Shown: positions 33,538 through 43,386 of the stretch, piece after piece
Layout of the letters: the number at the start of each line of letters is the position of its first letter
Position numbering within the stretch: the first letter of the stretch is position 1
Assembly: GCF_900538275.1 (NCBI RefSeq)
Contig: NZ_LR130778.1
Location: forward strand, 3,034,001-3,098,000
DNA length: 64,000 bases
Direction of reading: 5' to 3'
Origin: Petrocella atlantisensis
GTDB lineage: Bacteria > Bacillota > Clostridia > Lachnospirales > Vallitaleaceae
Made by a program: the position numbers and the translations under genes
The notes under the pieces: model-generated
The model's input: the letters and a program-made list of their open reading frames with translations, nothing else
The model's database searches: none
Told to the model about the DNA's origin: nothing

Positions 33538-34645
33538 ATACGGCTTCTTCCTCATCGTCGGTAATTAAAACACCATTTTTACCTGAATTTTTGATTTTAT
33601 ACATATAGCTGTCTGCTCTATAAAAAAAGTCTCTTGTTGATTCACCTTGCCATTTTGCTATACCACAACTAAACGAAAGTTTATCTTCCTGGAATTCTAC
33701 TTTGTTTAATTCTGACAATACATTCTCCATAATATGACTGACTTCATTTGTTTCAAGATTCTTAAAAATAAGAACAAATTCATCACCACCATACCGTCCT
33801 ATGAATTCAGCTTTTATTAGATTATTTTTAATGATATTAGCAATACGACATAGTACTTTATCTCCAAAAGCATGTCCGTAATTATCGTTTATTTTTTTGA
33901 ACCCGTCTAAATCAATTACACCCAAAAATAAATTTTCACCTGATAATTCAACTTGAGCTATATATTTATCTATATAGGTGTTAATCATACGTTGATTATA
34001 AAGTCCGGTTAATGCATCTCTTTCCGATAAGAATTTTAGTTCTTCGTTCTTTTTTTCAATTTCCGCTTTATCATAAAAATAGGCTACCGCATAATGATAC
34101 AGCATACGTGATATAAAAAAGGCGATAACATTAATAACAAGTCCATTGATCAGATGGGGTACAAGAAACGACATATTAGATTGAAAAAAAGGTAATCCGA
34201 TAGAAAAGAAACTATAGCTTAACACAAGAATAATACTGATGATCTTGGGACGAATCCTTACAGTACCAATGACTGAAAATAAAACTAAGATATAAATACT
34301 AATATCAGAGCTTATAGCTTGTGCAAAAAAAGTATTAATAATGGACATGCCCAGTATCACGAATACAATGCCACCGATATATACATCTGAATATTTTTTG
34401 AAAAAAGAACCTGTAGTATTAATTTTTGCAAATGAAAACAACAATATGCCACCAAGAAACATCAGTGCTATTTTTATGCCCACAATATCTGACCCAAATG
34501 AAATTTGTTTTACACTCAAATAAACAATTGTCTGAAGCGTCACAATCGCTAGAATTACAATGACAATAGTTCTTAACCCAGATATATTGTCTTCATTAAT
34601 TTTACAATTTAAAGTACGTATTGCGTCGTTTTCTTTTTTTCTCAT
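33536..34645 (-). CDS. Membrane diguanylate cyclase (GGDEF)
   Basis: 369 residues with about six membrane helices in the first 200, a short coiled coil (EIEKKNEELKFLSERD) and a GGDEF domain. The catalytic motif is intact (GRYGGDEF, GGDEF at 286-290), as is DLDGFKKINDNYGHAFGD. The RxxD inhibitory site is not present before it, so product inhibition through that site is unlikely. It makes cyclic di-GMP at the membrane. It diverges from the EAL protein gene at 34983, which removes the same messenger. Confidence 0.93.
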   Translation of the reverse strand: MRKKENDAIRTLNCKINEDNISGLRTIVIVILAIVTLQTIVYLSVKQISFGSDIVGIKIALMFLGGILLFSFAKINTTGSFFKKYSDVYIGGIVFVILGMSIINTFFAQAISSDISIYILVLFSVIGTVRIRPKIISIILVLSYSFFSIGLPFFQSNMSFLVPHLINGLVINVIAFFISRMLYHYAVAYFYDKAEIEKKNEELKFLSERDALTGLYNQRMINTYIDKYIAQVELSGENLFLGVIDLDGFKKINDNYGHAFGDKVLCRIANIIKNNLIKAEFIGRYGGDEFVLIFKNLETNEVSHIMENVLSELNKVEFQEDKLSFSCGIAKWQGESTRDFFYRADSYMYKIKNSGKNGVLITDDEEEAV

Positions 34646-34982
34646 AATCCTATACTTTCTTTGCAGATTATAAAGTTATTCATATTCATTATATAGCATG
34701 ACTGGAAATAGTACAATGGTCCCTCCTATATAGGAGAAACTGTTTATCTTAAGTGCGAACGTTAAATGCACTTTTCAGGAAAACAATGTATAAATAGAGC
34801 TATAAAAATGTTGTTTGTATTATTTATAATGTTGTTTGTACAATTGAGTTGACATATTATAAAGGGTACTTCAAAATGATGTTGTAGCTTTAATAAGTGC
34901 GAAGAAACTTGCAGAAAATCTCTACTGTTGTAACTATTAACTTGTAAGACGACTAAATATTCCAACTTAAGGTGGTACAAAG
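34646..34982. other. Divergent intergenic region between cyclase and phosphodiesterase genes
   Basis: It carries the direct repeats at 34808-34840. A TTGACA at 34850-34855 follows them, but no consensus -10 was found at the right distance. No coding signal is seen. Confidence 0.55.
34808..34840. promoter_or_regulatory. Phased direct repeats between the two cyclic-di-GMP genes
   Basis: ATGTTGTTTGTA occurs at 34808-34819 and again at 34829-34840, a 21-bp period (two helical turns). The position between divergent genes suggests a regulator site serving one or both. Confidence 0.5.
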
Positions 34983-37295
34983 ATGTTTGAAAAGTTTAAT
35001 AAAAGTCTAAGGGTGCGTATCACTTTCCTTTCCTTTGTCTCAATTATTGTCATTCAGTTAATTTTTATTTTTGGTACATATACCATATACGGCAGGTATG
35101 TTATTAAGAATAGTTTAGATACATTAAGTATTACGACGAATGAAACTGCCATTTTTCTTGAAAGAATCATAGCAAGCTATATGAAACCACTAAATAACAT
35201 ATCTAATATTCCGCATCTTAATACGATGGATTGGGAAGAACAGCAAGTGTTAATAGATACTAATTACAATGGTTTCTATGATGAAATTGCAATGGTTGAT
35301 ATAGATGGTCAGGCAAAATACTATGATGGTACGGTTTTAGACCTTAGTGATCGTAAGTATATAAAAAAGGCTTTAATGGGTCAATCTGCAATTTCTGAGA
35401 TGTTAATCAGTCGTAAAACAGGCGAATCAGTTATTGTTGCAGCTGTACCCATTTTTGATCTTCATGATGAGACTGTTGGTGCAATACTTGGACGAATAGA
35501 GATGGTGTCATTATTTGAAGATATTAAAACAACGGGTTATATGCAGTCACCTCAAAGATTTATTGTTTCTTCCGGTGGCAGTGTTATCTATTCAGAAGTG
35601 GGTGATCATTGGTTTAAGGACAACAACTTTGAAGATGAACTTCGTGATTTTGTTCATATTGAAAGCCAAAATGATAATGGTGTCAAAATAAAAAAATATG
35701 AAGGTGAGAATTACTATGTTTTGTACAGTCAAATAGGGGACTATCAGTGGGGTCTTTATAATGTAATCTCAGAGTATAGTATATTGAAACCGGTTAGAAA
35801 CTTATTATATCTTTCATTAATATGCTCCTTAATTTTTTCGCTTTTTATCATGCTTTTCACCTACATGGTGATTAGAAAAGCATCTAAGCCAATTCATGAA
35901 TTAGATCAACTTATGTTAAGAGGTTCAGAGGGTGATTTTTCTGTTAGAGCCAAATTTAATCGTCAAGATGAAATTGGCCGATTGGGTAATAGTTTTAATG
36001 TGTTGATGGATCGAATTAAGTCTCTTACGTATTTTGATGTTGAGACCTCATTACCGAATGCCATTGTTTTTGAAGAAGACTATCATGTACTTATAAGTAC
36101 CGAAAAGAGTAAGGATAAATTGGGACTTGTAATGATAGAAGTGGATGAACTTATTAACACAAGAAATAAACGGTTTGATATACATGCCACAATTGTTGAA
36201 AATGTTGTGAAAAGACTTAAACGTTTTGTCCCTGCAAATAGTGTTTTATACAAATACACAGACAATGCTTTTGCTATACTAATACCGGACACTACGAATA
36301 TGATAACGCAAGTATTTGAAGATAAAATATCTGGTTTTCTTAATGACTTTGAAGAGAAAAAATCAATCGACAACCATTTTATTGTTAATATTGGTTACAG
36401 TTTTATAAGGGATAACCCTAGTTATATTGATTTGATTAATGCGGCAATAGCAGCGACAAAATATGCAAAAAAAGATCATCACTCCAGTATCAAGCGGTTC
36501 ACGGAAGCAATGTTAGATGAATTAAACTATGATGCAGAAATGAAATTATCCATAGCCAACGCGTTAACAGAAAAACAGTTTTATTTATTATATCAACCAA
36601 TCGTTGCATTAGGCAGTCAAAAAGTTGTAAAAACAGAAGCACTCATTCGATGGTCTCATCCTGATAAAGGTCAAATAATGCCGGATGAATTCATTCCGAT
36701 TGCAGAGACAACAGCGTTAATAATTGATATAGATTATTTTGTGATTGAAGAAGCATGCCAATTACTAAAAAGTAGGCAATTAGCAAATTTGAGATTATTC
36801 CCGATTTCTATTAACATCACTGCTAAGACATTGGAGCAAGTGGACTTTGTAAGTAAGCTTGAGTCCATTCTTAGGAAATATCAGGTGAACCCAAGTCATA
36901 TAGAAATAGAAATCACCGAACGGGTCGTTATGAGTAATTTTAATATGAATATTGAGACATTATTGAACCTTAGAAAAATAGGCATTAAGATATCTCTAGA
37001 CGACTTCGGAATAGGTTATTCGTCCTTGAGTTATCTATCAAAAATACCGCTAGATTATGTTAAAATAGACAAGTCGTTTATTGAGGCAATTACAGATAAC
37101 AAGATGGCCGAACAAGTTATTAAGTCAATGATACAAATGTGTGATAATATGAGCTTGTCAGTTGTAGCGGAAGGTATTGAAACCACTAAAGAAGCAATGT
37201 TTCTTTTGGAAAACATGTGCTTATATGGACAAGGCTATCTCTTCTCCAAACCTCTAAGCATTGAGGATTTGAAGTTTGAGTATGACGTCTTGTGA
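34983..37295 (+). CDS. Cache-HAMP-GGDEF(degenerate)-EAL phosphodiesterase
   Basis: 770 residues. A first membrane helix (about 12-35), an extracellular Cache sensor (DWEEQQVLIDTNYNGFYDEI; PVFD-like elements), a second helix near 285-305 and HAMP are followed by a GGDEF-like domain (about 340-510) whose signature is replaced by YTDNAFAI, so it should be inactive. The EAL domain is complete: EALIRW (552-554), NITAKT, EIEITERV, DDFGIGYSSL, KIDKSFI, AEGIET and GYLFSKP. It should cleave cyclic di-GMP in response to an external ligand. Opposed to the cyclase encoded divergently. Confidence 0.93.
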   Translation: MFEKFNKSLRVRITFLSFVSIIVIQLIFIFGTYTIYGRYVIKNSLDTLSITTNETAIFLERIIASYMKPLNNISNIPHLNTMDWEEQQVLIDTNYNGFYDEIAMVDIDGQAKYYDGTVLDLSDRKYIKKALMGQSAISEMLISRKTGESVIVAAVPIFDLHDETVGAILGRIEMVSLFEDIKTTGYMQSPQRFIVSSGGSVIYSEVGDHWFKDNNFEDELRDFVHIESQNDNGVKIKKYEGENYYVLYSQIGDYQWGLYNVISEYSILKPVRNLLYLSLICSLIFSLFIMLFTYMVIRKASKPIHELDQLMLRGSEGDFSVRAKFNRQDEIGRLGNSFNVLMDRIKSLTYFDVETSLPNAIVFEEDYHVLISTEKSKDKLGLVMIEVDELINTRNKRFDIHATIVENVVKRLKRFVPANSVLYKYTDNAFAILIPDTTNMITQVFEDKISGFLNDFEEKKSIDNHFIVNIGYSFIRDNPSYIDLINAAIAATKYAKKDHHSSIKRFTEAMLDELNYDAEMKLSIANALTEKQFYLLYQPIVALGSQKVVKTEALIRWSHPDKGQIMPDEFIPIAETTALIIDIDYFVIEEACQLLKSRQLANLRLFPISINITAKTLEQVDFVSKLESILRKYQVNPSHIEIEITERVVMSNFNMNIETLLNLRKIGIKISLDDFGIGYSSLSYLSKIPLDYVKIDKSFIEAITDNKMAEQVIKSMIQMCDNMSLSVVAEGIETTKEAMFLLENMCLYGQGYLFSKPLSIEDLKFEYDVL

Positions 37296-37346
37296 GTGAA
37301 AACAAGTTTGCCAAACTAAAAAGATTTAGAATATGGAGGTACCAAA

Positions 37347-37829
37347 ATGAAAGTAGCACTACTAATAGTAGATATGCAAATAGGTTGTAGAGAAGAAACG
37401 CCAGCTAAGCGTTCATTTGATCTGGCAGTAGAATATATCAATGAAATTAGCCAGTATTTCCGTAGTAAAAGTTATCCTGTTGTCATTATTAAAGATATTG
37501 AAGTGGGTTCGCCTGATACAGAAGCATTTGATTGTGTCGACAATCTTATTATCACGGATCAAGATAGAGTCATTCATAAACAACATTGTAATGCATTCTG
37601 GGAAACAGAACTAGATGCGGTACTAAAAGCAGAAGGTGTTGATGGTGTTATCGTCAGCGGCTTTGCAGTAGAGCACTGTGTACTTTTTACCTATAATGGC
37701 GCAAGAGAAAGAGGGTACCAAGTTTATTTATTGCAAAATGGTGTTGCAGGCTATGACGAAGAAGAAATCAAACGGATCCAATTATTGAGACCGATTATAA
37801 ACTATCAAGCCTTGGAATATTTTTTATAA
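37347..37829 (+). CDS. Isochorismatase-family cysteine hydrolase
   Basis: 160 residues. The triad pattern is visible: Asp in LLIVDMQIGC, Lys in RVIHKQHCNAF and Cys in GFAVEHCVLFT. These enzymes hydrolyse amides such as nicotinamide or related compounds; the short length does not allow a substrate call. TGGAGG precedes the ATG. It is 51 bp behind the EAL gene with no terminator between, so it may be co-transcribed. Confidence 0.9.
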   Translation: MKVALLIVDMQIGCREETPAKRSFDLAVEYINEISQYFRSKSYPVVIIKDIEVGSPDTEAFDCVDNLIITDQDRVIHKQHCNAFWETELDAVLKAEGVDGVIVSGFAVEHCVLFTYNGARERGYQVYLLQNGVAGYDEEEIKRIQLLRPIINYQALEYFL

Positions 37830-37875
37830 AAGACCATATAGACTGTGAAGCGTTTTATGATAAGAGCGAAAAAAG

Positions 37876-37905
37876 AAGGACCTAATTTCAGGTCCTTGGT
37901 TTTGT
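37876..37905. terminator. Terminator between convergent genes
   Basis: AAGGACCT (37876-37883) pairs with AGGTCCTT (37890-37897), followed by GGTTTTG. It lies between the hydrolase gene and convergent aroC and has A runs on the other side. Confidence 0.75.
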
Positions 37906-37917
37906 ATCATATATAGT

Positions 37918-39018
37918 TTAAATTGTATATATTTTTCTAAGGTAATCCATTTTAGCGGTCATATTCAGCATCAGTGCATCCACAAGCACCAATGCTGTCA
38001 TGGCTTCTAATATGGTAACAGCTCTAGGAACGATAACAGGGTCATGACGACCTTCAATCATGATTTCTTTGTTCTCTTTTTGCCTTGTGACGCTGGGTTG
38101 TTCAATGTGGATAGAAGCGGTCGGTTTTACAGTGGCTCTAACGATAATTGGGCTACCATCACTCATACCACCTACAATACCGCCGGCATGGTTGGTTTCT
38201 TTGATCAGCATTCCGTCTTCATAGCGAGAGAAGTCGTTGTTGTCAAAGCCCTTTTTATCAGCAACGCCAACACCGGCTCCAATTTCGACGGCTTTGATTG
38301 CTCCGATGGACATGACGGCTTTTGCAAGGTTAGCATCTAATTTGTCAAAAACTGTCTCTCCAAGTCCAGTTGGAACGCCGGTTACAACACATTCGATAGT
38401 ACCACCAATGGAGTTGCCTTCTTTAATGATATCATCTACATAGTGTCCGGCTTCGATGGCTTTTGCTTCATCCGGCATTCGAAATAGATTTTCATCAATC
38501 TGAGAAGCATCAAAATCAGCCATATCAACAATGACAGGTCCAACAGATCTTGTATAGCCAAGTAAGGTTATACCAAACTCCTTAAGTATTTTCTTAGCGA
38601 TGGCCCCGGCAGCAACACGGCCTATAGTCTCACGAGCAGAGGAACGTCCACCACCACGGTAATCACGTAATCCATATTTTTCATCAAAAGTAAAATCCGC
38701 ATGTCCGGGTCGATAGACATCCACAATGTTAGAGTAATCCTTTGGACGTTGATCCGTGTTTTTTACAATTAAGGATATGGGAGTACCGGTTGTCACACCT
38801 TCAAAAACGCCGGAAAGAATTTCGACTTTGTCGTTTTCCTTCCTAGGTGAGGCATATTTATTTTGACCGGGTTTTCTTTTATTTAATTCAAGTTGTATGT
38901 CTCGCACTTCAAGTGGTAATCCTGCAGGACAACCGTCAATAACAACACCGACGCCTTGACCATGAGACTCACCCCAAGTAGATATTCTAAATAATGTACC
39001 AAATATTGATCCTGGCAT
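37918..39018 (-). CDS. aroC: Chorismate synthase
   Basis: Last common enzyme of aromatic amino acid synthesis; it converts EPSP to chorismate with reduced FMN. 366 residues, usual length. Signatures: GESHGQGVGVVIDGCPAG near the start, the central YRGGGRSSARETIGRVAAGA and the C-terminal ASIHIEQPSVTRQ. AAAGGAGG precedes the ATG. No other shikimate gene is adjacent. Confidence 0.97.
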   Translation of the reverse strand: MPGSIFGTLFRISTWGESHGQGVGVVIDGCPAGLPLEVRDIQLELNKRKPGQNKYASPRKENDKVEILSGVFEGVTTGTPISLIVKNTDQRPKDYSNIVDVYRPGHADFTFDEKYGLRDYRGGGRSSARETIGRVAAGAIAKKILKEFGITLLGYTRSVGPVIVDMADFDASQIDENLFRMPDEAKAIEAGHYVDDIIKEGNSIGGTIECVVTGVPTGLGETVFDKLDANLAKAVMSIGAIKAVEIGAGVGVADKKGFDNNDFSRYEDGMLIKETNHAGGIVGGMSDGSPIIVRATVKPTASIHIEQPSVTRQKENKEIMIEGRHDPVIVPRAVTILEAMTALVLVDALMLNMTAKMDYLRKIYTI

Positions 39019-39235
39019 AGAGTAATCCTCCTTTGCAAATTCATTATGGTTCTTATGATTATAATCAATTTAAAGTGATAAAGCAAGTCACGGATATCGC
39101 ATAATCTAGGCTTTGAATTGAAAGGGACTGCTTCTTTATTGAAGTTATATCTTTTTATCCTTCAAAATAAATGATATAATGGGGTGAAATAATGATATGA
39201 AAGACAATGATAGAAGGAATAAAAGAGGTGTAACT

Positions 39236-40615
39236 ATGTATGACGTAATATTAATTGGTGCTGGTGCAGCTGGAATTTTTGCTGCTTATGAATTTGCCAA
39301 AGACAATCCGGGTATGGAAATATTGATGATTGAGAAGGGATATGCTTTGGACAAAAGGTTCTGCCCGAAGACCAAAAATCCCACCATACCATGTAAATGC
39401 AAAACCTGTAGTATTATGGAAGGTTTTTATGGCGCTGGCGGCTTTTCAGATGGCAAATATAATATTACCAATAATTTTGGTGGCGAACTCTACCGCTATA
39501 TCGGCGAAAAAGAAGCCATTGATCTTATGTGGTATGTGGATCAGATTAACTTAGAAATGGGTGGCGCAGAAGCGAAGCTCTATTCAACAGGTAACAGCAC
39601 TTTGAAAGCAGAAGCCCTTAAGCACGACTTACATCTTCTAGATGCTAAGGTGCGACATCTGGGTACAGACCGTAATTTTGTTATTGCGGGTCAGATGTAT
39701 GATTTTATCAAAGATAAAATGACCATCTTGTTCGAAACAGAGGCAGAAACAGTAGAAAAAGTCGAAGATCATTTTGTCATTAAGACAAAAGATCAGACTT
39801 TTGAAGGCAAAAAGCTTATTCTTGCAACAGGCCGAACAGGTTCCAACTGGATCAATAAAATCTGTGACCAATTTGGCATTGAAACAGAAAATAACCGAGT
39901 GGATATTGGTGTACGTGTAGAATTACCGGCACTTGTGTTTAAAGAAATCACAGACCAAGTCTATGAGAGTAAGATTGTCTATCGAACGGACCGTTATAAT
40001 GACTTGGTACGAACATTTTGTATGAACCCTTATGGTGAAGTTGTGACAGAAAACTATGGTGACATTGTGACTGTAAATGGTCATAGTTATTCAGACCCAT
40101 CGAAGCATACGGAAAATACAAATTTTGCCTTATTGGTAACCAATAAATTCACGGAACCCTTTAAAAACAGCAATGAGTATGGTGAACATATTGCCCGTTT
40201 AAGCAACATGCTTGGCGGTGGTGTTATTATGCAACGTTTTGGGGATCTGATAAAAGGAAGAAGAAGCTCAAAAAGAAGGATGCTCAAATGCTTTACGACA
40301 CCAACCTTACATGCGACCCCAGGTGACTTGAGTCTGGTGTTGCCTAAACGCCAATTGGACAACATCGTAGAGATGATCTATGCACTAGATAAGATTGCAC
40401 CCGGTACCGCGAATGAGGATACATTGCTCTATGGTGTTGAAGTTAAGTTCTATAATTCTAAGGTGGAAGTAGATCAGAATCTAGAAACCATTATAAAAGG
40501 TCTTTATATACTTGGCGATTGTTCAGGTGTTACCCACTCCTTATCCCAAGCAGCAGCAAGTGGTATCTATGTAGCCCAGCAATTAAAGGAAGCTTATAAG
40601 AACAATGAAATATAA
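39236..40615 (+). CDS. FAD-dependent oxidoreductase of COG2509 type
   Basis: 459 residues. The N-terminal FAD-binding motif is VILIGAGAAGIFAAYEFA and a second one is LILATGRTGSNW. A Cys-rich segment (CPKTKNPTIPCKCKTC) and GFYGAGGFSDGKYNIT are typical of this uncharacterised dehydrogenase group. The C-terminus has YILGDCSGVTHSLSQAAASG, which closes the FAD site. The ATG at 39236 has AAGAGGTG upstream; the frame from 39197 is an extension. It sits 49 bp before tgt and may be in one unit with it. Natural substrate unknown. Confidence 0.88.
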   Translation: MYDVILIGAGAAGIFAAYEFAKDNPGMEILMIEKGYALDKRFCPKTKNPTIPCKCKTCSIMEGFYGAGGFSDGKYNITNNFGGELYRYIGEKEAIDLMWYVDQINLEMGGAEAKLYSTGNSTLKAEALKHDLHLLDAKVRHLGTDRNFVIAGQMYDFIKDKMTILFETEAETVEKVEDHFVIKTKDQTFEGKKLILATGRTGSNWINKICDQFGIETENNRVDIGVRVELPALVFKEITDQVYESKIVYRTDRYNDLVRTFCMNPYGEVVTENYGDIVTVNGHSYSDPSKHTENTNFALLVTNKFTEPFKNSNEYGEHIARLSNMLGGGVIMQRFGDLIKGRRSSKRRMLKCFTTPTLHATPGDLSLVLPKRQLDNIVEMIYALDKIAPGTANEDTLLYGVEVKFYNSKVEVDQNLETIIKGLYILGDCSGVTHSLSQAAASGIYVAQQLKEAYKNNEI

Positions 40616-40664
40616 GTTATAGACAGTTTTCATCAAACAACGGAAAACGAGAGGTTAGTGCATT

Positions 40665-41792
40665 ATGTATGAATTGTTAAAGAAGGACGGTATGGCCAAG
40701 CGCGGTACGTTTCACACGGTACATGGTCCTATTCAGACGCCTGTTTTTATGAATGTAGGGACAGTTGCGGCAATAAAGGGTGGTGTATCCACCAATGATC
40801 TAAAAGATATCAAATGTCAGGTACAACTATCCAATACATACCATCTCCACGTTCGAACCGGTGATGCCACCATAAAAAAATTAGGTGGCTTACATAAATT
40901 TATGGTTTGGGACCGACCTATTCTTACTGATTCCGGTGGCTTTCAGGTATTTTCTTTGGCAGCCCTTAGAAAAATTAAAGAAGAAGGTGTTTATTTCTCT
41001 TCACACATTGACGGACACAAAATTTTCATGGGTCCGGAAGAAAGCATGCAGATTCAATCCAATCTAAGCTCAACCATCGCAATGGCCTTTGATGAATGTC
41101 CACCGATTCCGGCAACACGCAAGTATGTCATTGACTCTGTGGATCGAACAACCCGTTGGCTGGAGCGCTGTCGAAAAGAACTGACCCGTTTAAATAGTCT
41201 TGAATCAACGATTAACAATAGGCAGATGCTCTTTGGTATTAATCAAGGTGGTATCTATGATGATTTACGGATAGAACACGCTAAAGTTATTGGTGATATG
41301 AACTTAGACGGTTATGCAATAGGTGGATTGGCCGTTGGTGAGAGTCATGATGAAATGTATAGAATACTAGAATCCACAGTGCCCTATATGCCGGAAAATA
41401 AACCGACCTATCTGATGGGTGTCGGAACACCGGAGAACATCCTTGAGGCTGTAGAACGAGGTGTTGATTTTTTCGACTGCGTCTATCCAACCAGAAACGG
41501 ACGCCATGGTCATGTCTATACTAATCATGGAAAGATGAACATCTACAACGCCAAATTTGAACTGGACGAAAGACCGATTGAAGAAGGGTGTGGTTGTGAA
41601 GCATGTAAAACCTATAGCAGGGCATATATTAGGCATTTGATGAAGGCCAAAGAGATGCTTGGTATGAGATTGTGCGTCATGCATAATCTGTATTTTTACA
41701 ACACCATGATGGAAGAAATCAGGGATGCTATTGAAAAAGGTGTTTATCAAGCTTACAAAAAAGCCAAAATAGATGGCATGAATATTAAATAA
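40665..41792 (+). CDS. tgt: tRNA-guanine transglycosylase
   Basis: Exchanges guanine 34 for a queuosine precursor in tRNAs with GUN anticodons (Asp, Asn, His, Tyr). 375 residues. Key regions: LTDSGGFQVFSLA with the catalytic-site Asp, FDCVYPTRNGRHG with the nucleophile Asp, and the zinc site CGCEACKTYSRAYIRHL with a later His. yajC and secDF follow, the order seen widely in bacteria. Confidence 0.97.
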   Translation: MYELLKKDGMAKRGTFHTVHGPIQTPVFMNVGTVAAIKGGVSTNDLKDIKCQVQLSNTYHLHVRTGDATIKKLGGLHKFMVWDRPILTDSGGFQVFSLAALRKIKEEGVYFSSHIDGHKIFMGPEESMQIQSNLSSTIAMAFDECPPIPATRKYVIDSVDRTTRWLERCRKELTRLNSLESTINNRQMLFGINQGGIYDDLRIEHAKVIGDMNLDGYAIGGLAVGESHDEMYRILESTVPYMPENKPTYLMGVGTPENILEAVERGVDFFDCVYPTRNGRHGHVYTNHGKMNIYNAKFELDERPIEEGCGCEACKTYSRAYIRHLMKAKEMLGMRLCVMHNLYFYNTMMEEIRDAIEKGVYQAYKKAKIDGMNIK

Positions 41793-41849
41793 AAAAGGTT
41801 AAAAAGCTGTTAGGCAGAGGGCTTCACATCTTAAAATTCTATAAAAGTG

Positions 41850-41878
41850 TTGACACAAGGGTTTTTAATGTGTAAGCT
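41850..41878 (+). promoter_or_regulatory. Candidate promoter of yajC
   Basis: TTGACA (41850-41855), 17-bp spacer and TAAGCT (41873-41878). The -35 is perfect and the -10 is weak. Confidence 0.5.
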
Positions 41879-41926
41879 TAAGAAAGTTATCATGAATATA
41901 TAACAGGAACTATTAGGAGGCAATAT

Positions 41927-42268
41927 ATGAATTTTTTACCATTACTTGAAGCAGGAACAGGCACCGGTGGTTCAGGCATAATGTATTCACTTTTACTTTA
42001 CGGAGCTTTATTTGCATTTATGTGGTTTGTCTTAATCAGACCTCAGAAAAAAAGACAAAAAGAAACAGAAGCTTTACAAAACTCCATTAAAATTGGTGAT
42101 TCAGTTTTACTTAGTGCTGGTATTTATGGAAAAGTTGTTGACACAGTCAATGATGTCGTCATCGTTGAACTTGGCACAAACAAAAGTGTTAGAGTCCCTG
42201 TGCAACGTGCCGGTATTATTTCAAAAGCAGAGCCGGACTTGTCCATAGTAAAATCAGAAGAAGAATAA
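41927..42268 (+). CDS. yajC: Preprotein translocase accessory subunit YajC
   Basis: Single-span membrane partner of SecDF, 113 residues. One helix (about 18-38) is followed by FVLIRPQKKRQKETEALQNS and the family core IKIGDSVLLSAGIYGKV. TAGGAGG precedes the ATG. secDF lies 3 kb downstream, separated by the PHP gene and the SCIFF pair. Confidence 0.95.
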   Translation: MNFLPLLEAGTGTGGSGIMYSLLLYGALFAFMWFVLIRPQKKRQKETEALQNSIKIGDSVLLSAGIYGKVVDTVNDVVIVELGTNKSVRVPVQRAGIISKAEPDLSIVKSEEE

Positions 42269-42289
42269 GACGATTCATATGAAAAACTT

Positions 42290-42329
42290 AAGAAGGCTAT
42301 CTCAACTCGTAGATAGCCTTCTTTTTTTG
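42290..42329. terminator. Bidirectional terminator overlapping the PHP gene end
   Basis: AAGAAGGCTATCT (42290-42302) pairs with AGATAGCCTTCTT (42311-42323), followed by a T run for yajC. On the other strand the arm encodes the last residues of the convergent PHP protein (KKRRLSTS) and runs on into AAGTTTTTC. Confidence 0.85.
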
Positions 42330-43183
42330 TTCATCAAATGTGCTTGGTAGAGTTCATCTCTTATGGAATAAGGTATCTGCAAGTCACCATAACCGGTGCC
42401 AAGATCTATACCTGGCTTATGAGCACCGTGAAAATCAGAACCACCTGTGACAATAAGTCCATGATTTTCTGCCATAGCTTTAATATATTGGGTTTCATGG
42501 GTTTTATAAGTTGTATAGATGCCTTCAATACCTTGTAAACCATAGTTTACCAGTTCGCCAAGTAGGTAGTCTAAGGTTTTTAAGTTCAGCTTATAGAGTA
42601 CTGGATGAGCCAAAACAGGGACGCCACCATTTTTTATGATCATTTGGATGGCCATCTCTTGTGTTACTTTTTCCCGCTCAATATAGTAGCGTCCATCATT
42701 ACCTATATATTTATCAAAAGCCTTACGCATATTTTTGACTATACCAAGATTTTCCATTGCTTTTGCAAAATGAGCTCTTGTGATGATGCCATCTTCAGAA
42801 GTTGAAAGAACATCTTCCATGGTGATGTTCAAACCCCCTTCTTGCATTTTTTGAATCATTTTTTCATTTCTAAGGGATCTGGAAGCAGTCAGTTGTTTTA
42901 ATTGGTCCTGAAACAATAGATCGCTTTCTTGAATATAATAGGCCAATATGTGTATATCTGAAGTACACAGATCAGAGTGTGTGGAAAACTCTATACCGGA
43001 AATAATCTCAAGATTAGGGTACTTAAGTGCATATGACTTGGCTTCTGCTAAAGCCTCAGTTGTATCATGGTCTGTTATGGCAAGGGCACTTAAACCTTTC
43101 ACATGAGCATAATCTACCAGTTGCTTTGGGCTATAGGTGCCGTCAGAGGCATTTGTATGACTATGAAGATCAATGATTTTCAT
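42302..43183 (-). CDS. PHP-domain phosphoesterase
   Basis: 293 residues. Metal ligands typical of PHP enzymes are seen: DLHSHTNASDGTYSP at the N-terminus, ITDHDTTEAL, GIEFSTHSD, LAHPVLY and GGSDFHGAHKPG. Relatives of the YciV/TrpH type remove phosphate from 3',5'-nucleoside bisphosphates and trim RNA 5' ends. That activity is likely but unproved here. The ATG at 43183 has AAGGTGA 6 nt upstream; a GTG at 43192 overlaps that site. Confidence 0.9.
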   Translation of the reverse strand: MKIIDLHSHTNASDGTYSPKQLVDYAHVKGLSALAITDHDTTEALAEAKSYALKYPNLEIISGIEFSTHSDLCTSDIHILAYYIQESDLLFQDQLKQLTASRSLRNEKMIQKMQEGGLNITMEDVLSTSEDGIITRAHFAKAMENLGIVKNMRKAFDKYIGNDGRYYIEREKVTQEMAIQMIIKNGGVPVLAHPVLYKLNLKTLDYLLGELVNYGLQGIEGIYTTYKTHETQYIKAMAENHGLIVTGGSDFHGAHKPGIDLGTGYGDLQIPYSIRDELYQAHLMNKKRRLSTS

Positions 43184-43337
43184 TTTGTTCACCTTATTTC
43201 TATGTAGATTGTTATTAGTGGGGTTTATTATATCATATTTGAATGGTGTATGTTATGGTGCTTATGTAATTCATCTAAATAGTAGGAGGATTTCTAGTTT
43301 TGTGGTTGAAATAAAGGTTTTATTCCTTAGGAGAATA

Positions 43338-43346
43338 TGTTATAAT
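43338..43346 (+). promoter_or_regulatory. Extended -10 promoter of scfA
   Basis: TGTTATAAT matches the extended -10 consensus. Transcription would start near 43353, about 34 nt before the scfA ATG. Confidence 0.55.
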
Positions 43347-43386
43347 GATTCAGTTAAAAGTCGGGTTCTACAATGGAGGAATGAAA

